A DNA stretch of 7,742 nucleotides from an uncultured Oscillibacter sp. Its GTDB lineage: Bacteria; Bacillota; Clostridia; Oscillospirales; Oscillospiraceae. The DNA lies in the NCBI GenBank assembly GCA_946530565.1, contig CAMNAE010000065.1, forward strand, positions 1 through 7,742, read 5' to 3'. The position numbers were made by a program, and so were the translations under genes. Positions within the stretch are counted from its first letter, which is position 1; the number at the start of each line of letters is the position of its first letter. Below are positions 6,919-7,742 of the stretch, piece after piece. The notes beneath the pieces are model-generated. The model saw nothing but the letters and a program-made list of their open reading frames with translations, was not told where the DNA came from and searched no databases.

Positions 6919-6947
6919 ATTATGCAATATTGTTAAAAAAATGTCAA
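6919..6947 (-). promoter_or_regulatory. Sigma-70/SigA-type promoter of the hyp-ech operon
   Basis: A perfect -35 TTGACA (6942-6947) and a -10 CATAAT (6919-6924, 5 of 6) are separated by an ideal 17-nt spacer. AT-rich sequence directly upstream (about 6948-6970) could act as an UP element. Transcription would start near 6912, giving a leader of about 66 nt before the hypF ATG at 6846. The quality of the match and its position ahead of the first gene make this the main promoter. Confidence 0.8.
6930..6947 (-). promoter_or_regulatory. Rex-box-like operator overlapping the hypF promoter
   Basis: The 18-mer TTGACATTTTTTTAACAA compares with the clostridial Rex consensus TTGTTAA-N4-TTAACAA. The right half-site is exact and the left half matches at 4 of 7 positions. 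It covers the -35 box and part of the spacer, where a repressor would block RNA polymerase. Rex senses the NADH/NAD+ ratio and controls fermentation and hydrogenase genes in Clostridia. The left half is confounded by the -35 consensus, so this is a candidate only. Confidence 0.4.
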
Positions 6948-6965
6948 CCGAAATGTTAAAAAAAT
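6931..6965 (-). repeat. 12-bp direct repeat at the hypF promoter
   Basis: The word ATTTTTTTAACA (minus strand) occurs exactly twice, at 6954-6965 and 6931-6942, 23 bp apart or about two helical turns. One copy lies between the -35 and -10 boxes and the other just upstream of the -35. Each holds a TTAACA half-site. It may be a regulator-binding pair or simply AT-rich promoter sequence. Confidence 0.55.
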
Positions 6966-6978
6966 ATGTATGAAATCC

Positions 6979-6997
6979 TGCATAGCTTTACTATGCA
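6979..6997. promoter_or_regulatory. Inverted repeat upstream of the hypF promoter (possible activator site)
   Basis: TGCATAG and CTATGCA form perfect 7-bp arms around a 5-nt centre. The centre lies about 76 nt upstream of the predicted hypF start of transcription, a distance used by dimeric activators. There is no U-run, so it is not a terminator. The arms do not match CRP or FNR consensus half-sites, and no regulator is assigned. Confidence 0.45.
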
Positions 6998-7162
6998 AAC
7001 GAACATAAATGCCAAAAGGGAACATGCGCTGCGGGCAGGGGCAGCGGCAGGGAAGGTGCGGCCGGGCAGCGCGTCCGCGGGTGCTGCAGAAAATGGCCGG
7101 GAAAGAATCCTGTTTTGAGCGCAAATTACCCGTTTGGGTATGGAGCCAACGAACCGGAGCCG

Positions 7163-7194
7163 CTATAATATAATAAGAATATGATATATTATAG
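7163..7194 (+). promoter_or_regulatory. AT-rich palindrome with the likely -10 of the lipoprotein gene
   Basis: CTATAATATA (7163-7172) and TATATTATAG (7185-7194) are perfect 10-bp inverted arms around a 12-nt centre. The left arm contains TATAAT at 7164-7169, with a second overlapping TATAAT at 7169-7174. A 17-nt spacer would put the -35 at TGGAGC (7141-7146), which is poor, so the gene may need an activator. The symmetry itself suggests an operator, and it also places TATAAT on the opposite strand. Confidence 0.5.
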
Positions 7195-7227
7195 AGAGCC
7201 TGCTCCCTGGCAAAACGAACCATACGA

Positions 7228-7264
7228 CGCCTGATATTTGGAAACGGCATGAAAGGATCAGGTG
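7228..7264 (+). other. Possible stem-loop in the lipoprotein mRNA leader
   Basis: CGCCTGAT (7228-7235) can pair with ATCAGGTG (7257-7264), including one G-U pair, around a 21-nt loop. It lies about 75 nt before the lipoprotein start. It might be a structural element of a long leader, but I could match it to no known RNA family. Confidence 0.25.
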
Positions 7265-7337
7265 ACTTCAGTACAGCCCCGGCTTCCCCGAAAATTTGGA
7301 AGATCGACCATGATTTGAGAAGGAGGAAAAGCGCGTC

Positions 7338-7742
7338 ATGAAGAACAGAACACGGTTTCTTGCGTTTTGCGCAGCGGCGCTGATGCTGCTCTCTGCCTGC
7401 GGCGGAGGGGGGAGCGCACCGACTGAGACCCCGGCCGCGGCACCTGCTGCGGCGCCGGCCCCGGCGGAGGAGCCCTTTGTCGAGGAAGAACCTTCGCAGA
7501 ACGCGCTGGATCCCGCAAGCCCCATCCCGGGCATCAATCGCGACTATGAACTCACCGAGCAGACCTTTGAGGAGGAAAACCTGATCCTGCGTCTGCCGGA
7601 GGGCGTTACGGCGGTCAACGAGGGCCGCGGCACGAACATGGGCCACATCACGGTGACCGACCAGGAAAACGGCTGGAAGCTGATGTTCCGGCCTGATAAT
7701 TTCTCGCTGAACAATATGGTCAACAACGTCTCCGGCAGCGTG
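7338..7742 (+). CDS. Secreted lipoprotein of unknown function (3' end missing)
   Basis: The 135 visible codons begin with a lipoprotein signal peptide: MKNRTR, a hydrophobic stretch, and the lipobox LSAC with Cys21 as the predicted lipidated residue. A glycine run and a low-complexity Ala/Pro/Glu linker follow to about residue 53, typical of a tether that holds a domain off the membrane surface. From about residue 65 the sequence looks like the start of a folded domain (segments ILRLPEGVTAVNEG, GHITVTDQENGWKLMF). I do not recognise this domain. The ATG at 7338 is supported by AAGGAGG at 7320-7326 with an 11-nt spacer and by the signal peptide. It is transcribed away from the hydrogenase operon, with a leader of about 160 nt if the 7164-7169 -10 is used. 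A functional link to the hydrogenase is not shown. The gene runs off the right edge. Confidence 0.9.
   Translation, partial: MKNRTRFLAFCAAALMLLSACGGGGSAPTETPAAAPAAAPAPAEEPFVEEEPSQNALDPASPIPGINRDYELTEQTFEEENLILRLPEGVTAVNEGRGTNMGHITVTDQENGWKLMFRPDNFSLNNMVNNVSGSV

Larger units (their letters stand above)
6847..7337. other. Divergent control region between hypF and the lipoprotein gene
   Basis: This 491-nt region has no supported gene. From left to right it contains the hypF leader and promoter (6847-6947), an AT-rich stretch with a 12-bp direct repeat (6931-6965), an inverted repeat (6979-6997), a GC-rich block with repeated GGCAG words (about 7030-7080), a small TACCC-4-GGGTA inverted repeat (7127-7140), an AT-rich palindrome with a likely -10 for the lipoprotein gene (7163-7194) and a leader of roughly 160 nt ending in a strong ribosome binding site (AAGGAGG at 7320-7326). 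The heptamer AACGAAC occurs three times, at 6998, 7148 and 7214. I recognised no known riboswitch class. Confidence 0.75.

Noticed and set aside
7033..7066. Possible G-quadruplex from four GGG runs
   Set aside because: The loops are 2, 8 and 11 nt, longer than usual for stable quadruplexes, and the block looks like GC-rich intergenic sequence.
7024..7173. Small plus-strand open frame of 49 residues
   Set aside because: It has AGGG close upstream, but the product is an Arg/Gly-rich translation of the GC-rich block without any recognisable feature, and it ends inside the AT-rich palindrome.
7310..7318. Two-codon upstream frame (ATG ATT TGA) in the lipoprotein leader
   Set aside because: No ribosome binding site precedes it and it lies just before the true one; likely chance.
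6933..7646. 237-codon open frame on the minus strand across the divergent region
   Set aside because: It runs antisense through the lipoprotein signal peptide, both inverted repeats and the hypF promoter region, has no recognisable domain, and the plus-strand lipoprotein is far better supported.
1..7742. tRNA, rRNA, CRISPR array, insertion sequence or attachment site
   Set aside because: No cloverleaf, repeat-spacer pattern, transposase motif or terminal repeats were seen on either strand.

Overview
The window is a GC-rich bacterial segment dominated by one minus-strand [NiFe]-hydrogenase locus. Read in the direction of transcription (right to left) the order is hypF, hypC, hypD, hypE, a NuoC/EchD-like subunit, a NuoD/EchE-like hydrogenase large subunit, hypA and the 5' part of hypB, which runs off the left edge. 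At the right end a divergent plus-strand gene starts and runs off the right edge; it encodes a secreted lipoprotein of unknown function. High GC, strong purine-rich Shine-Dalgarno sites, a lipobox lipoprotein with an Ala/Pro/Glu linker, and an Ech/Coo-type (group 4) hydrogenase suggest an anaerobic Clostridia member, perhaps of the Oscillospiraceae. That placement is an inference from style, not a database match.

Layout: 1-317 hypB (partial), 323-664 hypA, 671-1753 large subunit, 1750-2166 NuoC/EchD-like subunit, 2167-2278 gap with a hairpin and a weak promoter candidate, 2279-3280 hypE (TTG start), 3284-4372 hypD, 4362-4601 hypC, 4555-6846 hypF, 6847-7337 divergent control region, 7338-7742 lipoprotein (partial). 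Genes overlap or lie within a few bases of each other except at the hypE/echD gap, so this reads as one operon or two consecutive ones, driven by a good sigma-70-type promoter (TTGACA-17-CATAAT) at 6919-6947.

How the genes work together: HypF and HypE make the cyanide ligands from carbamoyl phosphate. HypC and HypD form the scaffold on which the Fe(CN)2CO unit is assembled. HypA and HypB deliver nickel. The target is very likely the large subunit encoded in the same locus, which keeps all four Ni-binding cysteines and so is a hydrogenase rather than complex I NuoD. Its gene ends three residues after the last cysteine, so no C-terminal protease should be needed, and none is seen.

Points of interest are the absence from the window of the small (NuoB/EchC-like), ferredoxin-like and membrane subunits needed to complete the enzyme, a Rex-box-like sequence overlapping the hypF promoter, several inverted repeats in the divergent control region, and a hypD/hypE junction where both genes share one frame across a single TGA. 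No RNA gene, insertion sequence, CRISPR array or clearly new system was found.
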